Assembly (NCBI RefSeq): GCF_017991995.1
Contig: NZ_JAGOPN010000025.1
Coordinates: forward strand, 1-64,000
Source of the DNA: Pseudacidovorax sp.
GTDB lineage: Bacteria; Pseudomonadota; Gammaproteobacteria; Burkholderiales; Burkholderiaceae_C
Direction of reading: 5' to 3'
Length of the DNA: 64,000 nucleotides
This document shows, piece by piece, positions 51,337 to 61,481 of this stretch. Numbering within the stretch: the first letter of the stretch is position 1; each line of letters starts with the position of its first letter. Below the pieces are notes generated by a model, which did no database searches, had not been told where the DNA came from, and saw only the letters and a list, made by a program, of their open reading frames with translations. Position numbers and translations under genes: made by a program.

Positions 51337-52041
51337 ATGACCACGCCCGTCCCGCATTTCACCGAGCCGACGACCCACTACTGGCAGCAACTGCTGCCGG
51401 CCGACGCCGCACCGGCGCCCATGCCGCCCTGGCGCCACGGCGTGCCCGCCACGCTGCCGGACGGCCGGGTGCTGGTGCTGCCCATCCGCCAGATGGCCGA
51501 CGACCCGGGCCTGGCGGTCGCCTCCTTCCTGTGCAACCAGGCCTCGCTCGACGTGGTGGATGAACTCGGCCGCCTGCTGGCCGAGCGCCTGGCGCCGCTG
51601 GCGCCCGAGGTCGTCATCGGCCTGCCCACGCTGGGCCTGACCTTCGCGCCGCTGGTGGCCCGCCACCTTGGCCACGCGCGGTACGTGCCGCTGGGCTACT
51701 CGCGCAAGTTCTGGTACGACGAGGCGCTGTCGGGCGCGGTGCAGTCGATCACCACGCCGACAGGCGGCAAGCGCGTCTACCTCGACCCGCACCTGCTGCC
51801 GCTGGTGCAGGGCAAGCGCGCCGTGGTGGTGGACGATGCCGTGAGCAGCGGCCGCACCCTGCTGGCGCCCTGGACCATGCTGGAGTCCATCGGCGTGCAG
51901 GTGGCGGCCGTGGGCGTGGCGATGCGCCAGGGCAACCGGTGGCGCGACACGCTGGGGCCGGAGCGCGCCGCGCGCGTGGTCGGCATCTTCGAAAGCCCGC
52001 TGCTGCGCGCCACCGACGAGGGCTGGGTGCCGCGGGACTAA
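51337..52041 (+). CDS. Phosphoribosyltransferase-family protein
   Basis: This 234-residue protein carries the PRPP-binding motif AVVVDDAVSSGRTLLAP (about 164-180) and VIGLPTLGLTFAPLVARHLG ahead of it, the classical type I PRTase arrangement. It is longer than adenine PRTases and holds an N-terminal extension. The base it acts on cannot be read from the sequence; a nucleotide-salvage role is inferred. ATG 51337 follows a non-coding stretch of about 117 bases. Confidence 0.85.
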   Translation: MTTPVPHFTEPTTHYWQQLLPADAAPAPMPPWRHGVPATLPDGRVLVLPIRQMADDPGLAVASFLCNQASLDVVDELGRLLAERLAPLAPEVVIGLPTLGLTFAPLVARHLGHARYVPLGYSRKFWYDEALSGAVQSITTPTGGKRVYLDPHLLPLVQGKRAVVVDDAVSSGRTLLAPWTMLESIGVQVAAVGVAMRQGNRWRDTLGPERAARVVGIFESPLLRATDEGWVPRD

Positions 52042-52141
52042 GCGCCGGCGGAGCCCGCCTGGGCGTCGCGGTCGTCGCTCTGGTGCCAAGGTGGTACGCA
52101 AACTGCTTGAAGCAGCCGCATCGCCCTTCCGTATCCCTTTT

Positions 52142-52149
52142 CGTATACG
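52142..52149. promoter_or_regulatory. CGTATACG palindrome upstream of the NMT1-type operon
   Basis: The perfect 8-base palindrome CGTATACG lies about 70 bases ahead of the binding-protein gene, in a 178-base gap. GTATAC cores are common operators of FCD-type GntR regulators, and the operon's own last gene encodes one. A feedback circuit is suggested, but the site is short and unproven. Confidence 0.4.
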
Positions 52150-52219
52150 TTCTGGTGCATGCAGCGGCTCGCGCCTCGGCCGCGCTGCTGCCGCGCCAGG
52201 GTGTGCGATGGAGCCCCGC

Positions 52220-53344
52220 ATGTCCCGACCCACCCTGACCGCCCGTCCTCCCCTGCCCGCAGGGACCCTCACCCGCCGCAGCTGGCTGCAGGCCGCCGCA
52301 GCGGCCGGCGCCACCATCGCCGCCCCGGTCCTGGCGCAGACCCGCGCCATCAGCATCACCCTGCCGTGGGTGGTCAACGGCTCCAACTACTGGCCGATGG
52401 TCGGCAAGGAACTGGGCTTCTTCAAGAAGCGCGGCATCGACCTCACCGTCTCGCGTGGCAATGGCTCGGTGGCCGCGGCCCAGGCCGTGGCCAACAAGCA
52501 GTTCGACATGGGCGTCGTGTTCTTTGGCGGCACCCTGGTCAACATGGCGCGCGGCCTGCCGCTGCAGGCGCTGGCCACCGTGGGTTACGACTCGCTGATG
52601 GGCAACCTGGTGCTGGCCGACTCGCCGATCCGCGGCCCCAAGGATTTTGAAGGCAAGCGCGTCGGCACCGTCGCCACGTCGGCCGAGTCGCCCTACTGGG
52701 CCGCCTACGCCGCCAAGACCGGCATCGACCTCACGAAGGTCACGCGGCAACAGCTCGATGCGCGGCTGATCGAACGCGCGCTCATGGACAAGCAGGTCGA
52801 CGCCATCACGGCCATCGGCTCGTCCAGCATTCCCGTGCTCGACTCCCTGGGCGTCAAGACCCGCTTCATCCCCTGGTCCGCCGCCGGCATCGAGCTGTAT
52901 GCGGCCCAGGTCATCGCCCGCACCGAGACCATCCAGGCCGACCCGGGGCTGTGCCAGGCGATGGTCGACGGCATCCTCGAATCGGTGGTCTACACGCTCA
53001 AGAAGCCCGAGGAATCGCTGGAGATCCTGTTCAAGGCCCAGCCCGAGATCGCCTTGACCAAGGGCGGCAAGGAGAACGCCCGCCTGTCGCAGGGCCTGGC
53101 CCAGGCCACCATGGTGGCGCCCGAGGCCATCGAGCACGGCATGGGCTACAGCAGCATTCCCAAGCTGGCCGGCATGATCTCGCTGGCCGCCCGCGCCGGC
53201 GCGCTCAAGGCCGATGCCAAGCCGCTGGTGCCCGAGGACCTGGCCACCAACCGCTTCGCCGGCCGCATCAAGCTGAGCGCCGCCGAATGGGACGCGGTGC
53301 GGCGCAACGTGGCACCCTACGCCAAGCTGGTGGGCATGGCCTGA
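52220..53344 (+). CDS. NMT1/SsuA-type ABC transporter substrate-binding protein
   Basis: This 374-residue protein has a Tat signal (LTRRSWLQAAAAAGATIAAPVLAQ) and the NMT1/THI5-like fold: YWPMVGKELGFFKKRGIDLTVSRGNGS, FDMGVVFFGGTLVNMARG. Such proteins bind sulfonates, pyrimidines, nitriles or similar small compounds. ATG 52220 follows GGAG; ATG 52208 is also possible. It is the first of five interlocked genes: binding protein, hydrolase, permease, ATPase and regulator. Confidence 0.88.
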   Translation: MSRPTLTARPPLPAGTLTRRSWLQAAAAAGATIAAPVLAQTRAISITLPWVVNGSNYWPMVGKELGFFKKRGIDLTVSRGNGSVAAAQAVANKQFDMGVVFFGGTLVNMARGLPLQALATVGYDSLMGNLVLADSPIRGPKDFEGKRVGTVATSAESPYWAAYAAKTGIDLTKVTRQQLDARLIERALMDKQVDAITAIGSSSIPVLDSLGVKTRFIPWSAAGIELYAAQVIARTETIQADPGLCQAMVDGILESVVYTLKKPEESLEILFKAQPEIALTKGGKENARLSQGLAQATMVAPEAIEHGMGYSSIPKLAGMISLAARAGALKADAKPLVPEDLATNRFAGRIKLSAAEWDAVRRNVAPYAKLVGMA

Positions 53345-54060
53345 TGGCCGCGCAGGCCAGAGCGATCACGCTGCCGACACTGCCGGAGCCGCTGGAGGCC
53401 TGCGCCTCGCAGACGGCGCTGGTGGTGATCGACATGCAGAACGGCTACCTGTCGCCCGGCGGCTACCTGGACCTGGCCGGCTTCGATGTCAGCGGCACGC
53501 CACCGGTGATCGAGCGTGCGACGCAGGTGCTGCAGGCGGCACGCCGCGCGGGGCTCATGGTGATCCATGCGCAGAACGGCTGGAGCCCCTCGCTGGCCGA
53601 AGCAGGGCCACGCCGCTCGCCAATGTGGCACAAGTCCAACCCACTCAAGTACATGCGCGCCCATCCCGGCAGCCAGTTGCTGATCCGCGGCACCTGGGAC
53701 CATGCGATCGTCGAAGCCCTCCAGCCGCTGCCGCACGAAACCGTGGTGCACAAGCCCCGCTACAGCGCCTTCGCCGGCACCCACCTGGAGATGATGCTGC
53801 GGGCCCACGGCGTCACCACCCTGGTCTTCGTCGGCGTCAACACCAATGTGTGCGTCGAGACGGCCGTGCGCGATGCCTTCCACCGGGAGTTCTTCGCCGT
53901 GATGGTCGCCGACGCCACGCTGCAGGCCGGCCCGCCGTCCGTCTACGAATCCAGCGTGTTCAACATCCAGAAGTTCTTCGGCTGGACCGCCACGACCGCC
54001 GACATGGTGGCTTTCCTGGAGGGCCTGGCGGCGACGGGCGCCGAGGCCATCGCCCCATGA
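53344..54060 (+). CDS. Isochorismatase-family cysteine hydrolase (RutB/biuret-hydrolase-like)
   Basis: This 238-residue protein has catalytic Asp in TALVVIDMQNGYLSPGG, Lys in VVHKPRYSAFAGTHLEMML and Cys in VGVNTNVCVETAVRDAFHREF, the Asp-Lys-Cys triad. The NVCVETAVRDAF signature and the ADATLQAGP tail resemble RutB and biuret hydrolase, which cleave ureido-type C-N bonds. It overlaps the binding-protein stop (TGATG) and the permease start (ATGA), so it is expressed with the transporter. It probably cleaves the imported compound. Confidence 0.87.
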   Translation: MAAQARAITLPTLPEPLEACASQTALVVIDMQNGYLSPGGYLDLAGFDVSGTPPVIERATQVLQAARRAGLMVIHAQNGWSPSLAEAGPRRSPMWHKSNPLKYMRAHPGSQLLIRGTWDHAIVEALQPLPHETVVHKPRYSAFAGTHLEMMLRAHGVTTLVFVGVNTNVCVETAVRDAFHREFFAVMVADATLQAGPPSVYESSVFNIQKFFGWTATTADMVAFLEGLAATGAEAIAP

Positions 54061-54809
54061 CAGCACCGTTGCGCCGCATCGTCCTGCCGCTGGCCTTTGC
54101 CCTGATCACCCTGCTGGTCTGGGAGGCCGCGGTGCGCGTCTTCGCCATCCGCGAGGTGCTGCTGCCGGCGCCCAGCGCCGTTGCAGCGCGGCTGGTCGAC
54201 ACCTTTCCGCTGCTCATGCAGCATGCCTGGCCCACGGTATGGGAAAGCGTGGCCGGCTTCGCCATCGCATCGGTGCTGGGCGTGGCGCTGGCCGCCCTGC
54301 TCAGCGCATCGGCGCTGATGCGCGACATGCTCTATCCCAACGTGGTGCTGTTCCAGCTCATTCCCAAGATTGCGCTGGCGCCGTTGTTCATCGTCTGGCT
54401 GGGCATCGGCTTCCAGTCGCGGTTGACCTTCTCGGTGTTCATCAGTTTCTTTCCCGTGGTGATCGCCACGCTCGCCGGGCTGGACCATGTCGACAGGTCG
54501 CTGCTGCGCCTGTGCCGGGCACTCACGGCATCAAGCTGGCAGGTCTTCGCCTGGGTACGGCTGCCGCATGCGTTGCCCTACGTGTTCAGCGGCATGAAGA
54601 TCGCCACCACCTTCGCCATCATCGGCGTGGTGGTGGGCGAGTTCATCACCTCGCAGGCGGGGCTGGGCTACCTGGTGCTGTTCGCCTCGGCCCAGGCCGA
54701 CACCGCACTCATCCTCGCAGCCATCCTGGTGCTGTGCTTCTTCGGACTGGCCTTCTATGGCCTGGTGGCGCTGCTGGAGCACTGGACCCAGCGCCGCTTC
54801 GGCGGCTGA
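54057..54809 (+). CDS. SsuC/TauC-type ABC transporter permease
   Basis: This 250-residue permease has six membrane helices and the EAA loop LRLCRALTASSWQVFAWVRLPHALPYVFSGMK. VLLPAPSAVAARLVDTFP near the start is characteristic of the SsuC/TauC group. It is embedded between the hydrolase and the ATPase in a tightly packed operon. Confidence 0.92.
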   Translation: MTAPLRRIVLPLAFALITLLVWEAAVRVFAIREVLLPAPSAVAARLVDTFPLLMQHAWPTVWESVAGFAIASVLGVALAALLSASALMRDMLYPNVVLFQLIPKIALAPLFIVWLGIGFQSRLTFSVFISFFPVVIATLAGLDHVDRSLLRLCRALTASSWQVFAWVRLPHALPYVFSGMKIATTFAIIGVVVGEFITSQAGLGYLVLFASAQADTALILAAILVLCFFGLAFYGLVALLEHWTQRRFGG

Positions 54810-54822
54810 TGCCGCGCTGCCC

Positions 54823-55653
54823 ATGACGAACCCACCTTCCTGGCTGCTGCCCGACAGCACCGCCCCCGACCGCGCCGCCAGCTACCTGAGCGTGCAGGAC
54901 GCCGGCAAGACCTATGCCGGCCGCAGCGGCGCCGTGCAGGCCGTCGCGCATGTCGACTTCGACATCGACGAGGGCGACTTCGTCAGCCTGGTCGGCCCGA
55001 GCGGCTGCGGCAAGAGCACGCTGATGTCCATGATCGGCGGGCTGGAGTCGCCCAGCACCGGCCGCATCCGCGTGGGCGGCACGCCCGTGGACGGTCCGCG
55101 GCGCGACTTCGGCTACGTGTTCCAGGACGCGACGCTGCTGCCCTGGAAGAGCGTGCTGGACAACGTGCTGTTTCCCATCCGCGCGCGCCGGCGTCCGGTG
55201 GCCGAGTTCCGGCCCGAAGCGGAACGGCTGCTGCGCCTGACCGGCCTGTGGGACTTCCGCGACAAGCGCCCGGCAGAACTCTCCGGTGGCATGCGCCAGC
55301 GCGTGGCCATCTGCCGCGGGCTCATCCACGACCCGCGGCTGCTGCTGATGGACGAGCCCTTCTCGGCGCTCGACGCCATCACCCGCGACGACATGAACCT
55401 GGCGCTGGCCCGTCTGTGGGACCAGCAGCAGCGCCGCACCGCCGTCTTCATCACCCACAGCATCCGCGAGGCGGTGCTGCTGTCCGACCGCGTGCTGGTG
55501 ATGAACGCGCGGCCCTCGCGCATCGTGGCCGACATCCGCGTGCCGCTGGCACGGCCGCGTCATGCGGGGCTCCAGGAGGACCCGGTGTTCAACCAGATCT
55601 GCGCCTTCGTGCGCGACAGGATCCACGAGGGCCATGGCGAGCGTCAGGCCTGA
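54823..55653 (+). CDS. SsuB/TauB-type ABC transporter ATPase
   Basis: The 276-residue ATPase has Walker A GPSGCGKSTLMSMIGGL, Q-loop FQDATLLPWKSVLDNVLFP, signature LSGGMRQRVAICRGLI and Walker B LLLMDEPFSALDAITRD. The start is ATG 54823. It overlaps the GntR gene by 20 bases, an unusually long overlap in another frame. Confidence 0.93.
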   Translation: MTNPPSWLLPDSTAPDRAASYLSVQDAGKTYAGRSGAVQAVAHVDFDIDEGDFVSLVGPSGCGKSTLMSMIGGLESPSTGRIRVGGTPVDGPRRDFGYVFQDATLLPWKSVLDNVLFPIRARRRPVAEFRPEAERLLRLTGLWDFRDKRPAELSGGMRQRVAICRGLIHDPRLLLMDEPFSALDAITRDDMNLALARLWDQQQRRTAVFITHSIREAVLLSDRVLVMNARPSRIVADIRVPLARPRHAGLQEDPVFNQICAFVRDRIHEGHGERQA

Positions 55654-56371
55654 GGCTGTGGCGCTCGCGCCAGCCGCAGAGAGCCCGCTGGCACGCCTGG
55701 TGCGCGAGCGCCTGGGCACCGCGGGTGCACGGCCGACCACCGACGACATCGTGCACGTGCTGCACCAGGCCATCGTGCGCGGCCTGCTGGCGCCCGGGCG
55801 CGCACTGCGCCAGGACGAGCTGGCCGCCCTGTTCCACGTCAGCAAGATCCCGGTGCGGGAGGCACTGCGCACGCTCGAAGCGCAGGGTTTCGTCGAACTG
55901 CAGCTCAACCGCGGCGCCCTCGTCAAGGCGCCTACGCTTGCGCAACTGCGCGACGCCTTCGAGCTGCGGCTGATGATCGAGCCGCACCTCATGCGCACGG
56001 CGGCGGCGGGGCTCACACCCACGATGCTGGACCAGGCCGAATCGCTGATCCGGGACATGGACGACGCCACGGACGCCTGGCGCTTCAGCGACTGCAACAG
56101 CCGCTTCCACGAACTGCTCTATGCGCCGGCCGAGCTGCCGCTGTCCCGCAACATCCTGGCCATGCTGCAGGGGCACATCCAGCGCATGTCCTTCATGCAG
56201 CTGTCACTGGCCGGCTTCAACCGCAGCTCCAACGAGGACCACCGCGTCATCGTGGCGGCCTGCCGCCACGGCGACGCCGAAGGCGCCGCGCGGGCCGTGG
56301 CCGCGCATGTGCAGAGCGTGCGCGACATCGTGCTGGGGCTCTACCTTCGCCATCACGCCGAAGAGGGCTGA
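55634..56371 (+). CDS. GntR-family regulator, FCD type
   Basis: The product has 245 residues: winged helix with HVLHQAIVRGLLAPGRALRQDELAALFHVSKIPVREALRTLEAQGFV, then the all-helical FCD ligand domain with FELRLMIEPHLMRTAA and SRFHELLYAPAELP, whose His residues are typical metal ligands. It ends the ABC/hydrolase operon and probably represses it through the CGTATACG site. The inducer is likely the imported compound or its product. Confidence 0.88.
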   Translation: MASVRPEAVALAPAAESPLARLVRERLGTAGARPTTDDIVHVLHQAIVRGLLAPGRALRQDELAALFHVSKIPVREALRTLEAQGFVELQLNRGALVKAPTLAQLRDAFELRLMIEPHLMRTAAAGLTPTMLDQAESLIRDMDDATDAWRFSDCNSRFHELLYAPAELPLSRNILAMLQGHIQRMSFMQLSLAGFNRSSNEDHRVIVAACRHGDAEGAARAVAAHVQSVRDIVLGLYLRHHAEEG

Positions 56372-56409
56372 AGCGGTGGGCGCCTGGCCGCTCCTACACT
56401 CGGCGCCCC

Positions 56410-56652
56410 ATGAACGCCGCCACGCCGCCCGCCCTGCCCCAGGTCCGCGAACTCTTCGCGCGGATGCAGTGCCGGGCGGCAGAAGCGGGCGTGCCGCTGC
56501 GCCCACCGCCGCCCGAGCCCACCACCTGCTGCGGCCGCGGCTGCAACGGCTGCGTGTGGGACGGCTTCTATGCCGCCGCCGACTGGTGGATGGAGGACGC
56601 GCAGGAGGCGCTCACGGCCGCGAAGGCCACAGGCAGCGATCAGCGCAGGTAA
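56410..56652 (+). CDS. Oxidoreductase-like domain protein
   Basis: This 80-residue protein has the Oxidored-like motif PPPPEPTTCCGRGCNGCVWDGFY with four Cys, followed by a short acidic helix. It matches the small family (PF09791) of unknown biochemical role; the Cys set suggests metal or redox binding. It runs towards the M20 gene and overlaps its 3' end by 13 bases. Confidence 0.8.
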   Translation: MNAATPPALPQVRELFARMQCRAAEAGVPLRPPPPEPTTCCGRGCNGCVWDGFYAAADWWMEDAQEALTAAKATGSDQRR

Positions 56653-57824
56653 GCCTGCACCAACGACACCCAGTAGCTCGCCGTGCTGGGCAGGATCTCG
56701 TCGTTGAAGTCGTAGCCGGTGTTGTGCACCATGCAGCTCGGCCCGTTACCCGGTGTCCCGTCGCCGTTGCCCACGACGAAGTAGCAGCCCGGCACCGCAT
56801 TCAGCATGAAGGCGAAGTCGTCGCTGGCCTGCAGCGGCGCCATGTTCTCGATCAGCGCGCGCTCGCCCATCGTCTGCAGCGCCACCTCGCGGGCGAACGC
56901 CGCCGCGTCGGCATCGTTGACGCAGGGCGGCATCTTCCACTGGTAGTCGACCCGGGCCGTGGCACCGTGCACCGCGGCCTGCGCCTGCGCCATGGCCGTG
57001 ATGCGCTCGCGCAGAAGGGCCCGCACCTCGGGCCGCCGTGCGCGGACGGTGAGCTTGAGCTCCGCCGTGTTGGGGATGACGTTGGGCGCCAGCCCCGCAT
57101 GCACCGAACCCACGGTGACCACCGCCATGTCGTTCGGGTCCACCTCACGCGACACCAGCGTCTGCAGCGCCAGGATCAGGTGCGCCGCCACCACCACCGG
57201 GTCCACCGTGGTGTGCGGCATGGCGCCATGGCCGCCCTTGCCTTCGATGGTGATCACCGCCGTGTCGGAGGAGCTGTAGATCGGCCCCGCCAGGAAGCCG
57301 AAGCGCCCGGCCGGAAAGCCTGGCTCGTTGTGGTACGCGTAGACGGCATCGCAGGGAAAGCGCTCAAACAGGCCTTCTTCGACCATCCGCTTGGCGCCCA
57401 TCAGGCCTTCCTCGGCCGGCTGGAAGATGAGGTTGAGCGTGCCGTTGAAGGCGCGGCTCGCGGCCAGCACCTGCGCCGCCGCCAGCAGCGTGGCGGTATG
57501 GCCGTCGTGACCGCAGGCATGCATGCGGCCGGGCTGGCGGCTGGCCCAGGGCAGGCCGGTGGTCTCGGTCATCGGCAGCGCGTCCATGTCGGCGCGCAGG
57601 CCCAGGCGCCTGCCGCCCGAGCCCACTGTCAGTGTGCCCACCACGCCGGTGCCGCCCAGGCCGCGGTGCACCGTGTAGCCCCATCGGGCCAGACGCTCGG
57701 CCACCAGTGCGCTGGTCTGCTCTTCCTCGTAGCCCAGCTCGGGGTTGGCGTGGATCTGCCGGCGCAGGCCGACCATGTCGTCGAGGTGGGCGGAAATGCC
57801 GGGATGGATGGGAACGTCGATCAT
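56640..57824 (-). CDS. M20-family amidohydrolase (hippurate hydrolase-like)
   Basis: This 394-residue enzyme has the metal ligands in LRADMDALPM, MHACGHDGHTA, FQPAEEG with catalytic Glu, a His in YAYHNEPG, and the C-terminal His in CMVHNTGYDFND. The M20 dimerisation domain, GKGGHGAMPHTTVDPV, is present. Members cleave N-acyl amino acids, hippurate or indole-3-acetyl conjugates. ATG 57824 (IDVPIHPGISAHLDDM) is chosen over a frame from 57920. It is divergent from the second peptide transporter, whose substrates may be its source of amides. Confidence 0.92.
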   Translation of the reverse strand: MIDVPIHPGISAHLDDMVGLRRQIHANPELGYEEEQTSALVAERLARWGYTVHRGLGGTGVVGTLTVGSGGRRLGLRADMDALPMTETTGLPWASRQPGRMHACGHDGHTATLLAAAQVLAASRAFNGTLNLIFQPAEEGLMGAKRMVEEGLFERFPCDAVYAYHNEPGFPAGRFGFLAGPIYSSSDTAVITIEGKGGHGAMPHTTVDPVVVAAHLILALQTLVSREVDPNDMAVVTVGSVHAGLAPNVIPNTAELKLTVRARRPEVRALLRERITAMAQAQAAVHGATARVDYQWKMPPCVNDADAAAFAREVALQTMGERALIENMAPLQASDDFAFMLNAVPGCYFVVGNGDGTPGNGPSCMVHNTGYDFNDEILPSTASYWVSLVQAYLR

Positions 57825-57978
57825 GCGGAAGGCCTTGCAGGTGCCGTGCCACGCGGGCGGCGGCATGCGTCGCCGGGGCGAAAGCCGCGCATTCTGCGCG
57901 CCCTGACCGCACCCCGGCAAATGGCCCCGAACTTGCTATAAACAGTGCCCTCCCGGCCTGCCCAGAACCCACAACACC

Positions 57979-59574
57979 ATGGCTCCCTCCGACCTCCCTT
58001 CTTCCCTCACCCGCCGCCAGCTCGGCCTCGGCGCCATCGCCCTGGCCGGCGGACTGGCCGCGGGCCCGCGTGCCTGGGCCGCCACCGGCAAGGGCACGGC
58101 CGTGCTGGGCATCGATGCCGACCCGCCCACCCTCAACCTGGGCTCCACCACCGACTTCGCGGCCGGCGACGTCTCGGCCAAGATCCTCGAAGGCCTCGTC
58201 TGGCTGGACCAGCAGTACAACCCGCAGCCCTCGCTGGCCACGGCCTGGACCGTGTCGCCCGACGGCAAGACCTACCGCTTCACGCTCCGCAAGGGCGTCA
58301 AGTGGCATGACGGCCGCGACTTCAGCAGCGCCGACGTGCGCTTCTCACTGACCGAGATCGTGGGCAAGCTGCATCCGCGCGCCGCGCCGGTGTTCAAGAA
58401 CCTGGGCGTGGAGGTGGAGGCGCCCGATGCCTCCACCGTCGTCATCAAGCTGCAGAAGCCCTATGCGCCCTTCCTGTCGCAGATGACGGTGTTCGACGCA
58501 CCCATCCTGCCCAGGCACCTCTACGAGAACGGCAACGTGGGCACCAACCCCGCCAACCAGAAGCCGGTGGGTACGGGCCCCTTCAAGTTCAGCGAATGGA
58601 AGCGCGGCTCGACCCTCACGCTGGTGCGCAACGACCAGTACTGGGACGCCGGCAAGCCCTACCTGCAGAGCCTGATCTTCCAGGTCATCCCCCAGGCGGC
58701 CAACCGCGTGCCCGCGCTGCAGACGGGCGAGATCGACGAGCTGCTGGACTTCTACACCCCCAAGCCCGAGGTACCCCGCATCCTGGCCGACAAGGGCCTG
58801 GCCACGCGCCGGGGCGTCAACATCCCGGCCATCTACTTCCTGATGTTCAACACCCAGTCGCCGCTGCTGTCGAAGGTGGAGGCGCGCCATGCGCTGGCCT
58901 TCGCCATCGACCGGCCACGCCTGGTGAAGCAGGTGATGAACGGCATCGCGCGGCCCGGCGCGGGCGCCTTCGGCGACGGCTTCAAGTGGCTGATGAACGA
59001 CGAGGTGGGCTACGAGCGCAAGTACCCGCTCAATCCCGCCAAGGCCCGTGCCCTGCTGGACAAGCTGGGCGTCAAGCCCGGCACGACCACGCTGCGCATG
59101 CCCTTCGACGCCGGCCGCGCGCAGATGCGGGCGCAGGCCCAGATCATCCAGGACAACCTGCGCCAGATCGGCCTGGAGGTGAAGCTGGAGCCGCTGGAGC
59201 GTTCGGTGTACTACGACCGCGTGTTCGCCAAGCGCGACTTCGACATGACGCTGGCCTCGTACTTCTCCGCGGGCGATCCGGCCATCGGCTACACGCGCCT
59301 GTACAACACCTACACGGGCACGGCGCCCAACACCAACGCCAGCGGCTATTCCAACCCGAAGGTCGACACACTGCTGGCCGAAGCCGCCACCTCGGTGGAC
59401 CGCGCCCAGCGCGCCCGCGACTACAAGGCGCTGCAGGTCATCCTGAACGAGGACCTGCCCTCGCTGGTGCTGTTCGACGAAGAGACGGTGGACACCGCCT
59501 CGAAGAAGCTCAGCGGCGTGTTCCCGGCCCTCGACGCCCGCGACCAGTGGGCCGGCGTGCGGCGCGCGGACTGA
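57979..59574 (+). CDS. Peptide-type ABC transporter substrate-binding protein (second system)
   Basis: This 531-residue SBP_bac_5 protein has a Tat signal (LTRRQLGLGAIALAGGLAAG) and LEGLVWLDQQYNPQPSLATAWTVSPDGKTYRF. Here it is the first gene of a five-gene operon, unlike the first system where it is last. A 154-base gap separates it from the divergent M20 gene. Confidence 0.93.
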   Translation: MAPSDLPSSLTRRQLGLGAIALAGGLAAGPRAWAATGKGTAVLGIDADPPTLNLGSTTDFAAGDVSAKILEGLVWLDQQYNPQPSLATAWTVSPDGKTYRFTLRKGVKWHDGRDFSSADVRFSLTEIVGKLHPRAAPVFKNLGVEVEAPDASTVVIKLQKPYAPFLSQMTVFDAPILPRHLYENGNVGTNPANQKPVGTGPFKFSEWKRGSTLTLVRNDQYWDAGKPYLQSLIFQVIPQAANRVPALQTGEIDELLDFYTPKPEVPRILADKGLATRRGVNIPAIYFLMFNTQSPLLSKVEARHALAFAIDRPRLVKQVMNGIARPGAGAFGDGFKWLMNDEVGYERKYPLNPAKARALLDKLGVKPGTTTLRMPFDAGRAQMRAQAQIIQDNLRQIGLEVKLEPLERSVYYDRVFAKRDFDMTLASYFSAGDPAIGYTRLYNTYTGTAPNTNASGYSNPKVDTLLAEAATSVDRAQRARDYKALQVILNEDLPSLVLFDEETVDTASKKLSGVFPALDARDQWAGVRRAD

Positions 59575-59590
59575 GCGCAGCGCCAGTCCG

Positions 59591-60556
<966 letters not shown>

Positions 60557-60581
60557 CGCACGGCTCTTGCGCTCAACGACG

Positions 60582-61481
60582 ATGACCTCCCCCTCTTCTT
60601 CTTCCTTGCCGCTGGCCACCGAGCCCGCCGTGGGCACGGCCTTCCAGCGCGCCGGCTTCTGGCGGCGCCTGCTGCGCCGTCCCGGCAGCCGGCTGGCCCT
60701 GGCCTGGCTGGTGCTGCTGCTGGCTGCGGCGCTGCTGGCGCCCTGGGTCGGCCGGGTCGATCCGCTTTCGGGCGGCGGCGATGCGCTGCTTCGACCCTTC
60801 TCTGCCGGGCACTGGCTGGGCACCGACGACCTGGGCCGCGACGTCTGGGCACGCGTGGTGCACGGCTCGCGCATCTCGCTGATCGTCGGCGTCGCCAGTG
60901 CGCTGCTGGCGGTCGCCGTCGGCGTCATCGTGGGCGCGCTGGCCGGGTACTTCGGCGGCCTGCTCGACGCGGTGCTGATGCGCACGGCCGAGTTCTTCCA
61001 GACGCTGCCGCGCTTCGTGGTGGCGCTGATCGTCATTGCGCTCTACGGCACCAGCGTCTTCAAGATGGTGCTGGTGATCGCGGCGCTGTCGTGGCCGCAG
61101 CTGGCCCGCGTGGTGCGCGCCTCGGTCGCCAGCCTTCGGCAGTCGCAGTTCGTGGAGGCGGCGCGCGTGGCGGGCATGGGCCATGGCGGCATCATCCTGC
61201 GCCAGATCCTGCCCAACGTGGCGGCGCCGATCATCGTGCTTGGCTCGCTGGACATCGCCATGGCCATCCTGATCGAGGCCAGCCTGAGCTTCTTCGGCCT
61301 GGGCGATCCGAACCAGGTGTCATGGGGCACCATGCTCAACGAGGCACAGCAGTACCTGCGCGATGCCTGGTGGATGTCGGTGTTTCCCGGCCTGGCCATC
61401 GCGCTCACCGTGCTGGGCTTCAACCTGATGGGCGACGCCCTGAACGATGCGCTCAATCCGCGCGGGGAGTCCTTCCGATGA
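60582..61481 (+). CDS. DppC-like ABC transporter permease (second system)
   Basis: The 299-residue permease has the DppC motif HWLGTDDLGRDVWARVVHGSRISLIVGV and the EAA loop FVEAARVAGMGHGGIILRQILPNVAAPII. Start 60582 (ATG) is used; a TTG at 60567 is in frame but unlikely. It overlaps the next gene by four bases. Confidence 0.93.
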   Translation: MTSPSSSSLPLATEPAVGTAFQRAGFWRRLLRRPGSRLALAWLVLLLAAALLAPWVGRVDPLSGGGDALLRPFSAGHWLGTDDLGRDVWARVVHGSRISLIVGVASALLAVAVGVIVGALAGYFGGLLDAVLMRTAEFFQTLPRFVVALIVIALYGTSVFKMVLVIAALSWPQLARVVRASVASLRQSQFVEAARVAGMGHGGIILRQILPNVAAPIIVLGSLDIAMAILIEASLSFFGLGDPNQVSWGTMLNEAQQYLRDAWWMSVFPGLAIALTVLGFNLMGDALNDALNPRGESFR

